The notes under the pieces: generated by a model
What the model was told of the DNA's origin: nothing
What the model saw: the letters and a program-made list of their open reading frames with translations, nothing else
Databases searched by the model: none
Assembly: GCA_944472155.2 (NCBI GenBank)
Contig: OX235272.1
Span: 97,346,020-97,410,019, forward strand
DNA length: 64,000 bases
Origin: Trichobilharzia szidati
Taxonomy: Eukaryota > Platyhelminthes > Trematoda > Strigeidida > Schistosomatidae
Reading direction: 5' to 3'
Made by a program: the position numbers and the translations under genes
In this document: positions 10,701-24,100 of the stretch, one piece after another
Position numbering within the stretch: the first letter of the stretch is position 1
How the letters are laid out: every line of letters begins with the position of its first letter

Positions 10701-13700
10701 GACTAGTTGACCCGAATGAGATAAGAAATCTAGAGAATAGTTCAGCTATAGCACTACATGCAATTACACTCAGTCCTACCATAGGGTGGAATAAGATGAC
10801 ATTTTTAAAATCTAATGTCACAGGGTGGAGGGAGAGATTGATAACAGAAGCTTTGTTTACCGAATCAGCTACAAATAAGTGTAGTAGGAATGATTCAACA
10901 CCTGCCCCAGATATCTGGAAAATTCTACTACCCCTACGACAAATAGGAGAAAACAAAGAAAACTATAAAACTGAAGTTTCGAAGTCGTATGGTTATAACT
11001 GATATGATTATGAACAATAAATTTTGTTCGAAACGTCATCCAGTAAATTACACTGTTTCACTTAGTGATACATCTAATAAACAAACTAATAAGGAGTAAT
11101 TTAAGTTTCTATCTATGCTATACGCATACGCAAGCACATGTACAAACGTAGGATTCAGAGATAATTATTGGGGGAGTGGTAAATAGAACTCGCGTTATAA
11201 TCTGCTTGCAGCTCTACTTCTGAAGGTATTAATAGCATTTGTAATAGTTGAAGTGGTAGTAGTAGTAGTAGTTAAGTCTATCAGTATCAGAATTTTCTAG
11301 ACTTTGAAAGTGACGAATTATTGAAATATGCTGATGTAGAAAATGGATACAGTTCGGTTATACATGTTCTGAAAAATAAAACCAATCGTCTACTTATTGG
11401 TTGCTTAGACATTTGCATTTTGCATCTTTAGATAAAGCTAAAATGATAATGAACAATAAATATCTCATTTTGAAATTGTCACTCTGAATTCGCCGTTGGT
11501 TGAGTCACCTGAACCGATATATCCCATTCACTTATTTCCCCATGGGAGCATAAAGCTTCAAGCTTGAGCTTAGAAGTTTCAGTAGAGGTGGTATCGTCGT
11601 TTTTACGGGGTGGGTTCGCTAGCCACATTCACAACCTTCCTACCGGGTGATCTACTTACTACTGGCTTAATGGTATTTAGGAGTGCGTCGGCAGGTAATT
11701 GAACTCGGACCACATGAGTGTTGGAAAAGCATTCTTCCATGGAAGTACTGACTTAAATGAGTGGGAGGTATTACATAGCTGTTTCATCCCAGTTTGAGAC
11801 GCTTCACCAGTGCTCACCCATGAACCCATCTGGGTTCTCACCCAGGAACTTCAGCTTACATGGCCAGTCCCTAGACCATTCGGTCTCCGTCGACACGTCA
11901 GCTTCCAGTATGGATGCCTCAACAATGCCTTAAGGCTGACATGATGTTAATTGTTTGATGGTGGCTAGTATTCTGCTCCAGGGAGTACCTTTCATCCTGT
12001 TTGTTTGAAACTCGTTAACTGGAACGTACCTGTACCCCAGTGAGGGACACTGTTCCCATTGAAACCTAGTATTATTCACTAGGCCACTTGGTCACGACAG
12101 CCACTTCTTATTGTACATTAGATATTAGTTGTTGTTTGTTGAAATTATTACTTCTGGAACTTAGTAAACATTTTCCCCATTTTTAAAATATTTTCTTTCA
12201 ATGTCAACAGCGATGTCCACTGGTACTACACACACACAAGAGTCAAGCTTACCAGATGACCTGAAACTTTGGACATGTCCGCAGTGCAGTTTAAAATTTA
12301 CAAATTTTCAACTATTCCACATACATTTTACACAAGTTCATAATACATCAGATTTGAATTTATTCAACTTTGCTGAAAATCTTTTGCATAGCTCATTACA
12401 ATTCGGTAATAATCCTTTATTATCACCACAAATGATATTATCTGCAATGAACCAATCAAAATCAGTTGGTTCATTTGATAGTCGATCTGACAAGACTTTG
12501 ACCAATTCATTAGCAAATAATAATTCAACATTTAATCCTTTCAGTTGCGAAGATAACCCTGATTTACGCAGCATTAACAGTGCAACATCGTCAACAATGC
12601 GGAGTGATATACTAAAGGAGTGCAGTAAGTGGTTTGGAGTTTGTAGTCAAGTGGCTAACAAAATTATAGATAGTAATTGTTGTAACAACAACACAAATAA
12701 TAGTAATAATAATATCCCTGAAACATTTCCAATGAACAATTCAACTTTTTCTCAAGCCAACTTAGCAGCAATTGCAGCTGCGGCAGCTGGATATGGATTT
12801 CCTTTACCACAGGGATTATCGCTGAAACCTCCGACTACTACTTTATCATCACCTACACCAACATCAACTGGAATGCTAAACAGCTTTAGTTCAAAGTTAT
12901 TCAACTTCCCAACAGCTACAGATATAATAAACTCCACTAATTCACCTGTTGACATCATCAATACGCTTAGTAATTCTTGTGAAAATGCCGGAATAAATAT
13001 GAAAAATAACAATAATAGTAATAATAAGACTCCATCTAATTTATCAGACAAAAGAAAATTTAGAGAATCATTACATGGTTATACTTCAAATCTCTTCGAG
13101 GCTAAACGTATGAAATTCCAAGAACAAATCTCTACCACAGGATCAATTCCTTCAAGTCAAGGTAGGTTGATCAGTTTCCGATTTATTGGTTTTATCTCCT
13201 GCTTTTTTCACCGTCACTTATGTAGCGCATCACGTTTTTTGTATTTCTATTAAAATTAAGAAGAACAATGTCATCTAACAAATTAATTACTATCAGTTTT
13301 TCATCTGAAACTAATAAATATTGGAAGATAATTCTTGAGGAAAATGTGTTACTACGTGGTTCACAGCGATTTTTAAATCTTAATATTATTGACTGTTAAT
13401 AGCGACAGTGGTTAGTCGGTTCCTCTTAGTTTAGGCATCTTCAGTAAATTACATCTAAAAACATGTTGTCATTAATCAACCAATTTGTTCATATTTGGTG
13501 ACTGGCAACTAGCAGTGGAATCCTGAATGGGCATTTCGTCCTGTTCGGAACTCGTCAGGTGGATATACCTGCAGTTCTGTGTGAGCAGTGGTGTTCCCAT
13601 TGAGACTCGAACCCAGCACTTATCGTTTAAAACCCCACTAGGCTATGAGAGCTACCTCTTGTGCAGCAGGTATTAGTTATTTACTTGTCAACATGACAGC

Positions 13701-15092
13701 ACACGCCTGAACATTTCGTCCCAGTATAACGAATCACGAGAAAATGGGAAATTAGCCACCAAGTGTTTTTTGTTTTAATGACTTGAAACTATCGATTAGT
13801 GTAAGATGAATTCAATTTTCATCAAATGGTATTGAATTTTTACTATGACTTTCTTTATGATATCTCTTCTCGATTGACAGAAGTATTCTGTGTGTATATT
13901 TGTATGTAAAGTAAGTTATACCTTCAAGCTGTAACGGATACCTCAGCATATTTAGAAGAAAAATAATGATGATATATGTATTATGAACATCAAGTAGATA
14001 AAAATGACACAATATTTTATTATTTGACAAATAATCTGTATGATAATAATACACATCTCAGCAGGTTAACAGAGAAATATAAAATGTCCTTTCTATATAT
14101 CATTTATATATATATATATATATATATTCAAAGATACTGTTGTTAATAATGATAATAAAGGCGTCAATTTTATACATCCATCAAAGCATAAACGCTGACC
14201 ACCCTCCATGGTCCCACTCCACCTCCTGCTTGTCACTCATATATGTATGTGTATTCATCATTACCAAATAATAAACATAATAATAGTAATTATAAGCTTA
14301 TTAGTAATATTAATAAACGATTTCACAATTAACCCTTTCACTTATTTGCACAGTAGGCTGAAAATGAAGAGACAGTTGAAGAAAATGTAAACTACTTATC
14401 AAATATTAATTTCGTGGTTGTAAAAAATATATACACTCCTGGTTTATATTAATAAATTTCATTCACCTACAGATAATTAGCACTTATATATATATATATA
14501 TATATATTTCCGATTTATCGATTTTCCTAGTTTAAAACTATCACTGACAGATAGTATATGGAATTATTTGTGATAATAATAATAATACCGTATTTATTGT
14601 TTCGCTGCTGGTAAACACACGTAAATGACTACAGACTTGAATTTAGCGCATAAATGCTTTAAAATTCTAATATTTTATTTCTCTTACAATACTAACACAC
14701 TCGACACTGTTTCATTTAGTGAATTGCAGAAATTTTAAATGGTAGGAAGATGTTTCCCTTTTTTTACTAAGTAATTCAAAAATAAGTCAGTAAGGTGGAT
14801 TTAATGTATGCTTTACTGATGAGTATGAACAAGTGTAAAACTGTGGTCAACTGAAGCTTCCTGACAGTGTTATACAGTAATATTTACTGATGACGTTTCG
14901 AGCACTTTGATATGATTATGAGCAATAAATTGTGCTCGAAACGTCATCAGTAAATATTACTGTATAACACTGTGAGACTCTATCAAAATAAAATTTACCC
15001 ATAATGGAATTACACTCTACCACAGTGCCCAAGTTTTATTCTTATATCAATGAAGCTTCCTGGCATACTCAAGTATAGAGTTACATAATTTA

Positions 15093-15135
<43 letters not shown>

Positions 15136-18100
15136 CCAACTACTAAGAGTAATCTAAGAATTTTCTAGTACATGCTTTATTGTTCTGAGAGAGAATTTAG
15201 GCACTAATGTAGCATTCTGAATAAGTTTCAGTTAGAGAAGTATAGTCTTAATGTGGTCAAGACTGATTTTTATACTTGGTTAAGTGATATGCACTGGTGT
15301 TGCTTTTTCTAAAATTAGACGGTTTATTCTTGATACTGTCACTGACCTTATAATCATTAATAAAGACTTTGAAAAGAAGTGAGTAGCTGTTAGAGGTTCT
15401 TCGTCAGCATAAAGATGAACTTCTTGAGGTTATCCACCAAATAATATCATGTCTACTGCAGGACATCGTCGAAATGTCCATACTAGGGATCGGTACGTTA
15501 ACAGATATTGATTATTTTGTTCCGCTAAAACTAGTCAACGAAAGATCCCAAATGACTTCAATGCTATGCTTCCTATTTCTTAAATGTCTGAATACTTACT
15601 TCATTCGTCTACAATTTTTAAAACATACATTATGAAGCACTGATCACTCTCTTCTCCATTACCTACTACCTACTGTTGACCACCCAGAGAAATTCACAAG
15701 AAAAAAACAAACTAATATCTGTTTTATTTTTGTTGACTTATGTGAAGCTTTGTAACCATTACTGGTCATTATCCCAAGCACACAACACACATACATGTTT
15801 ATACAGAGGTTGTGCACTAGAGATGATTGCAGTGATGAGGATAAATAAACAGTACTGTTGCATTCATCATCATCATAATAATAATAATAATATAATAATA
15901 ATAATCATAATAATAATAATAATCAAATGTAATGAAATTAAATAAACAATATACAATATACTATATATCTATCTATGTTAGTTAGTTGATTAATTGTTAT
16001 TTATTTACTCAGATATTTACTTAGTCTTCTGCACATTCACACACCCATTCCACGGGGGTGGAGGGGGGATGGAAGCACAAATTATCGGTATTATTGTTAT
16101 TATCATAAAAAAATATTAATCTTATTCATATATCAATCCATTTCTGTGACATTGTCTGCGAATAGTAATGCAGACAGGTTAAATGGTTACATTTAGACTG
16201 TTAGTGAGATTGGAACAGAGATTTGTGCTTTGTATGCCATGTACTTCTCTGTGTGTATATGTGTGCACGCGTTTATAGCTCTGTGGTGGACATACCCTAT
16301 CTCCAAAGCTATACATATAAATACAAGTACAATATATCGGCACGCATTAATGTATTTATATATATATATATATATATATGATACTGCCTTGATGAATGTA
16401 ATTCAATTATTTTCCTGCTGTTGTTATTATTTTAATGAAGTTATTTAGGATCTTTTAAAATATCAACAATAATAACAATAGGTAAAACAAACAGAACAGA
16501 ATAGATAAAAGTTGGGTAAATAAACCAGAACTGAATATACACTGCATACCACCATTAGTGTGAGAAAATGGAAGTTGGGTTTTATTTTCTAATATACCGA
16601 CAAAATACCGACTAGCCGAATTTGACTATTTTTATAAAATAGCTGCCTTTCTTCTTCTTCTTCTCCTTTCAACCTCATTTCAACTACCATTTACTGGCTT
16701 CAGTTTTAATTATAACATTATGAAAATGCCCTTTTCTCAAACAGGCAGAATTGATGCTCGCCTTTTACCAACCACCAAACCACGTAGTGCTGAGCAAAAG
16801 CGTTTCCGGGGTACACGCTTACAATGTCCGACGTAGTCAGTTTCACAAGAGCATGTGAAACGCGAGAACAGGATTGACAAAATCTTCCAATGGTAAACAC
16901 TTTCTCGAGTCAAGTCATTCAACTGCACTAGATTTATCTAAATAGCCAAGTTCAGTCACTCTACCCCACTTATGTAAAGCCCAAAGATTTAGTTATACAT
17001 GAACAAATATATATATATATATATAAACATAAGAATAGGGATTTTATCAACACTTATTAACTTATTATTAATAGAAACGTTTAATATTTATTGATTGAAA
17101 TTATTTTGAACATCCCGTGGATTTATTTTGCACTGGATCGGAAGGCTCACTCTCTCTCTGCTGGCATGTTGACTCTCAGTGTGTATGCTCCGAATATGTC
17201 TTAAAGTTAACTTTATGATTAGGTTGTGTTGTGGAATTCAAGAAAGCGTGTTTCGTTTTCCATTTGGGGTCTCAATCACTGCCAAGTGAAATATTCAGTG
17301 ACTGATGTGACATTAAAACCTTGTCAGTAATTGTGTCTGTATCTTAGTTGATAGAGTGTCAGGTGGCTACTGATCACGGGATCAAATTTTGTCGTCATCC
17401 CGAGATTCATTTCAACTTCATTTATCATCTGTTTAAAACAAAACTAGCTCACCAAATTATGACTATTTCACGCTAATTCTGATCGACAATATGTTGATCA
17501 TAACTGATCATTTTTTGTGTACAGGGGAGCGCCTTCATACACTGGTCATTATTCCAACAAAAAAGGGCGGTTGAATTCATTTTTAAAAATTATATTTTTG
17601 ATTTTGATATTAAGTAAACAATTAGACATAGTTAGTAATTATATTCTGATAAGGTGTGCAACTTGTACACTACTATATTTTTATAAAATGTATTTACTTA
17701 AAAAAAATATTTTTGTGAGGTCACCATGTATAATATATAAACAAAGTTCTATAAGAATAGTGATTATAATAATTATTTTTATTATCTGGAACATACGCCG
17801 AATGAACTTGTTCTAGGGGCTTGTCTAGCGTTGTTTATCCTGTCTCAGTGGTAATTAAGACAAATTATGTAGAATAAACTTCTGTAGTAATAATAATTAT
17901 TATTTGTTAGTTTGATAATATCACCACCACGTGTTTCATTGATACTGTCTTCTTACCTAACATGTTATATATATATAGGTAAATGTATATCATTCTGTTA
18001 GATTTCTCTAAGCTTTTTGGCCAGTTCTCAAAGAATTTTTAGTTTTGTGGAAGAAACTTGTTCAGTCCCTTTACCGTCGAACGATCCTTGCTTCTCTTCA

Positions 18101-21100
18101 AATCACGAAGACATAGATATTGGTGTACACCGAGAACAACACCAGTCAACAGCAGGATATAACTAGTGGTAGAGTGGGTAGCAGTAGTGTAAAGGTAGAA
18201 CACAAGAGGATTTGGCAACGGAATTATAAATTGGCGGCTCGATTTACACGCAGAGGGAAAATACGTCTACTATATATCCAAATCACAACTTGCACATGTC
18301 TTCTGTATTGAACCTCTTTGTCTTCATTTCATGTTTTCTATTGTTGTTTCACAATAATCGTTCATTTCTTCTCTTCGCTATCATCTCCATTTCTCCGGTA
18401 TTCGATATTCTTGCGGACAATATACATATTTATATCTGTATCTATATACTGCCTATAAATCTTGTCAGTATCACATGCCACAGTAGTAGTAGTAGAGTCA
18501 CATCAATCGTAAAGTGATTCTCATAGTGACAGTCTCAACTAATAGGACTGACAGCGATCTGTAGTGCTCACCGGTCAGATTAGTATTAACTAATCATCAA
18601 AATAATATTTCCATTCTTTGGGAGTCAGACTCATCGGCCACATGCTTAACACACACATGTACAATGTGACTTAGTAGTTCAAAGACTAAAATGTCCATTT
18701 TACATGCATATGAGTGTAGCAAAGACGTTGAGGGTGTATAGGTAGTGTGCACACACTCCTGACTGGTACTCAATGACCTTCATTGATTGAATAAGCCATA
18801 AAAGCCTACTATCGAACGTAAACAACAAGAATAACAGTAACTATTCAGTCTGTAAAATTATCAAATGTTTTCAGAATAAGAAATAATAATAACAAACACA
18901 ACTTATTTTCTTGTCTAAAAACAGAAATAATTTATTCGACAAAATTATCGATCGAAGATTGATTTATATCCCTACACCTGATTCAATTATTTTTATCGAT
19001 GAACTGATAACCTTTCAAGTAGTTATAACAGTAATATTTGTGGTAATAATAATGATTTGTTTAATGGCATAAAAGATATCATGGTGTTATGTGTTATTTT
19101 GTTAGTTTTTTATAGTCTTCATGCAAAAATAATCGATTAAAGTCTAAAATTTTTCTTAGTAAAATATGAATAATGTTTATAGAGATTTTTGGCAAATACT
19201 TGGTTTTAACGACAGGCTACATCGAACACAGAAATCAGGTAGTGAATGATTCTTCAACAGTTCACGCTCATGACCTTATGAACGGTCAAGCTTAGAACTG
19301 TTGGATTGTTTGAAGAAAAGAATGTTGACACACTGGTTTATAAATATGCCAGTCCTGAGTATACTGTCTCACGAGATAGTCAGTGAGCACTACTGAAAAA
19401 AACTATCGTCAAACTGCTAGTTTCTTGTGAAACCAACTGAAGTGGTTCACTTAGTATCGAAAGTGATTAGGAGTTTCCATTCGTGTTACTACTTAACTGT
19501 TTCAGTCAGGTAGTTGACGGAAAATCAAATGGTTCAAACGACTAAGCTATTCACCTGAAATCGATTTTAGTGTACTTCTAATGACAGTGAATTCATAGAA
19601 ATAATGAAGCAACTACACAGTATTTATAGCATCTAAACACAAATCGTACATGCATAAGAAAGCCATAACGACTTAATACATTCAGAATTGCACATCAGTT
19701 AGCAGAACATTGTACAGAGATATAAAAGTCACTATGCCAACAAAGGTTCGGATTCAGAACAATAGCAAACACCATTTAGTAATTTGTTTGATTATACATT
19801 CAAGAGAAAGACTTCGATTCTAGACCCAAAATGAAGTTGTTACGTAGTTATCAGTAATGCCTCATGGAGGTCGTGAGTTTTAATTTTACCATATTATATA
19901 AGACCTTATTTTGTAATTTAAATAATTGCTACATTTATGTGATGAATGTAACACAACACATGAGCAAGGGGAGTATTCATGGTACCCCTGAAGATCGTGT
20001 TACCGATGGGCTATCAGTTGATAACTTCCCCAAGAACAGTCATCTAAAACTCATTATCCCATAGAGAACTACTGAAAAGTAGAGAGTGTTGGACAGCTGT
20101 TTTGTCTTAGTTCGGGACACTTCAGTAGTGCACCCAAAAATGTCATTTAGGAATATATACTTACTATCCTTTAATTTCTTGGTTTTCTTTAACTAGTTTC
20201 TGTTCATATGCATTCATGGTAGAGGTAGAATGCTCACCAACCATACAAGTGGTTTGGGGTTCGACTCTCGACCGTCTGGTGGACTCCTAAATCTCGCTTA
20301 GTCGGTATTAGGCCAGGTTAAAAGGGAAAGTTGGGCATAAGTGAGGCTTGCAAATTTACTCCACCACTAGGACTTCAAGGCTCAAGTTTGAAACTTAATG
20401 TTCTACTCGAAATGCAAAAGAATCAAAAGTTTATAAATGTAAACTCTCCAGCCGATAATCTACGCGTTATTATTTTAGAAAGTAGCAGAAAACATATTTC
20501 ATTTGGTGTGGATACAAATCAGTTGATGAGTCAGCTATTTAGTACACATAGAGACTGTTGTTGCACAACACGTTTCTTCTTGTTGTTATCTTTATTGTGT
20601 TTAAATTTCTCTCTCAAAACTTTCTCCATTTTTCTAATAAATTGGTAACAGTCATTGTGGTATCGTTTTCTCATTCACCGTTTTATTCCTTCTAACAACA
20701 GAACACTGATAAGAAAACCAGGAAACAAAGTAGGAAGCATAAATATCGTGTTATTTCCCACCCCCTCCCATTTATTTTGAATTTTCTTAAAACCCTTTGT
20801 TACTTCTTATTATAATAAATACAAGCTTTGCTCGGTAAAGAATATCAGCGTCACGAAAAATTATTCTAAACTTCTGAAATAAGCACTTAATGATATAGAT
20901 ATTCGAATTATCTCCATGTTGGTCAAACACAAGGGAACACCACGAAAGTCAGGGAGGTAATGGATAATTTCTTGAGGCATAAATACTTACAAACTTATAC
21001 TTGCCAACCAGTTGTTTCATCTGTCTCTCCTATCATAAAAATTGATAAATAGGAAAGAAAATAAGAAAGCAAGTGTCAACTAACTCGATACTGTTCGGTT

Positions 21101-24100
21101 ATTGCCTTTTCCCCTTACATTACACATTATTTATTATTGTCTAGGCCACAAATGAATAAGTAACTCAGGGTGGTCAGGATAATTAGTCCCGTTCCATTTA
21201 AACAACATTCTCTGAAAGAAAAACAGTAAAGTTAATGGAAACGAAGAAATTATTATTTTTATTTAAAATGGTCCAGTCCTATTGTTTCGACGTCAGTGTG
21301 TATGTGTTTGTATTTGTGAGCATGTGTCCACGTATATGCGCCTCCCCCTCCTAGTTAATTACCGTCTGAACACACATCATTTAAACTTGTCATTCTGTTT
21401 CATGAGAAAATATGTATGTATGTATATTAAAGTAAATAATTGTTTACTCCCGCTAATGATACTCATAAATATCCTTCTGTGTTTACGTATTTGCATAGAT
21501 TGGTGTATCTTAAGTAAGAAGAATTAATGGCCCTTTTGTTGTGAATTGTCAATATCACTACTGAAATAAAAATATATCTGAATAGCAATAAGGATACTAG
21601 TAAACGATAAGCCAGAAATCAGATATTTATCCTCATTTATTATACCTAACTGATAATTTTGACGCCATTATTTGTGTAAAATGGAAAATATATGAGACTG
21701 AGGAGAACACTGGAAACAGGGAGAAACAGGGAGGAAAAGAGAAAGACCAACAAAGACAGAGAGAAGAAGGGAGAGATGTTGAAAATATCCCCGCCTAGTT
21801 TAAAGTGTCAAACTTTAGTTACTTGGTGGATAAAGGATAGATGTAGGTTTGTCTTTCATGGTAGCGGTAATAATAACAATAATGATAATAGTCAAAATAA
21901 AATCTAAATTCCTCAACAGTTTTGTAAAATGTTCACATTTCTCCAGTTCACCTCGTTTATTTAATCATTCATCTGTCTGTATATGCACACAGGAATATGC
22001 ATTAACATACACAGAATTTCTGTTTATACCAGGTTACATCTGCATCCGATTCTACTGTCCCTTTCCCACTATTAGAGATCAAATTGTCATCAGTGGGGGG
22101 AATTCGAAAGGTACGACGTTTGAAATAACAATATGGTTACTAATAATGTATTTTCTTGTCTCTCTGCATCAAACATACAGAGGGAAAATAATAAATAAAA
22201 AAGAATGGCGCCTGTAAATTTTTAAAAATGAGGGATTACTGAAAATTTAAGTCACAAATAGTAGACATTCAATATTTTTTCTCTTTTTGCACCAACTTTC
22301 TTTAATTTATGATAATTAAAACTGTCAAGTCGACGTATTTTACTATAACAGGATAAAATCTCTAAGCAATCCTTCTTTCTTCCTTATTTAAATGTTCAAT
22401 GTTTAAGTCATTTAAATTGCGCGGTGAGTTAGTGTGAATTGAAACAAGCCAAAATTCCATTATAAGTTCGTATTTTACGCATAATTATGAGTATAGAATG
22501 TATATGTGTTAGTTTGTGTACATGTGTATATGTGTGTATTTATGCTTACATGGATTTGAGTAATTGGGTAGTTCAAGGTACACTGCGCAGAAAAATATTG
22601 TCGATATTATTATTACAAAATCATTGTACACTGAAATAAAGAGTGTCATAATTAAATAGCAATGAAAAATATTGTCTTAAAATAAAACTTCTAACATCTA
22701 TTTATTTAATTTGTTTATTTTATCTAATAATTATTACTTTTATTTTTAAAAGATATAATAATAAAAGATAATTGACAGCTATATATTGTTCATTATTCTG
22801 TTTAATGACTGAAATACCTGAGACTGTTGTTCTTGATAAATAGATAGATGTAAAGTGACTTATTTTTAAGACTACTACTTAGCACTGAAATCAAGCAGGC
22901 GCGTTTATTATTATTATTGCCTTGGGTTCCGAGTGGAACATAAGGAATTAGCAACACATCGCCATTCCACTCTATTCTCTGCAGTTTTCTTTTAGCTGGC
23001 TCTATGTCTGTCCATGGGCTTTGATTTCCTGCTCACATGGTCTCCTACATGTCACCCGTGGACACCAAACTCTTCGATTCCCATTAGAGTTCCAAGTGAG
23101 GTCCTTGCTTATGATGTTACTCATCTGTCCATCTCCATTTCACTCTGCATATTTGTTGGGTGAAAGAACTTAGGCTTACTATCGGCTAGTAAACTGGGCG
23201 AGTGCGTTACCAGGAATTCGAAGCCAGGCCACGTGCCTCATTGGCACACATTCTACTAATAATCCACTGAAATGTTAGTAGTATAAGACACTCAAAGAAT
23301 CTAACTATTCCTGGTTGAGAAATTTTGGCTCTTCCACTCAAATCACTTGGATAACTGTGTAAATCAGTGTATAAATATAAATTAACATTATCTTTAACAC
23401 CCTGTTATCTACAAATAAACAATTTTCACAAGAAAGGAAATACTGAAAAGCACAAAAACAAAAAAGTTAAGCCAGTATATGTGTATGCTATGTACTTCTA
23501 CTTCTCTGCTCCCTCCATGATAGATGACTATCTTAGATTTTAACCAAATTATATGAAGAAAAAGAAAGTTGTGATATCTCTATCACTTGATTTCCTGATT
23601 ATCCAAAAACATAACGAGAATATAATAGACACAATTGGATGAAGAGAAAAATATAGGCAAATAAGCAGGTGAGCGGATGGATGGATATATAGATAGCATG
23701 CATATAGAGCATATAACAAGACATTTGAATTATTTGTCAATATATACACAAAATAATGTGTACGCTTGTAATGAATATTGACATGAAACAAAACTTAGAG
23801 AACATAGATATACTATTTGAATAAGAATAAGTATTTGTCTAGTGATTGTATTTACTGAAATTTTTTGTGTCTTAACAGCTTCCAACTTTCTCTCAGTCTC
23901 TTTCTCTCTCTGTGGTTCTGTCACACTCACCTGCTGTTGTTCTGCAATCTAATATCAATAATAAGTTGTTTAAAAAAAGATAAATGCACATTACTTACTC
24001 TGTCTTTTATTTCTAATATTAAGCTGTTTGAGTGACATTTACATTTTTCAATTGATGGACAATATCGTAGTAAGTAGTATTATAAGTTTTACAATATTAA

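Larger units (their letters stand above)
7703..12210 (+). other. Intron 1 (4.5 kb) of the DUF3504-domain gene
   Basis: Starts GTAATC and ends TCAACAG. It holds hammerhead retroposons (8064 and 11953, minus), a Penelope-like inverted repeat (10241-11090), a SINE (11532) and (TA)n. An open frame at 8851-9105 (MTSVYTTTK...) has no recognised domain. AT-rich unique DNA fills the rest. Confidence 0.75.

Noticed and set aside
10241..11090. Terminal inverted repeats of a DNA transposon
   Set aside because: The arms contain the 3' end of the GIY-YIG reading frame itself, and no transposase is present; this fits a Penelope-like foldback.
14864..14973. CTGATGA within the palindrome as a hammerhead core
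   Set aside because: CTGATGA arises from the palindrome, and the stem that would precede GAAA starts six bases too late, so hammerhead geometry is not met.
15676..15945. Open frame ending in an isoleucine run
   Set aside because: It is translated (ATA/AAT)n microsatellite.
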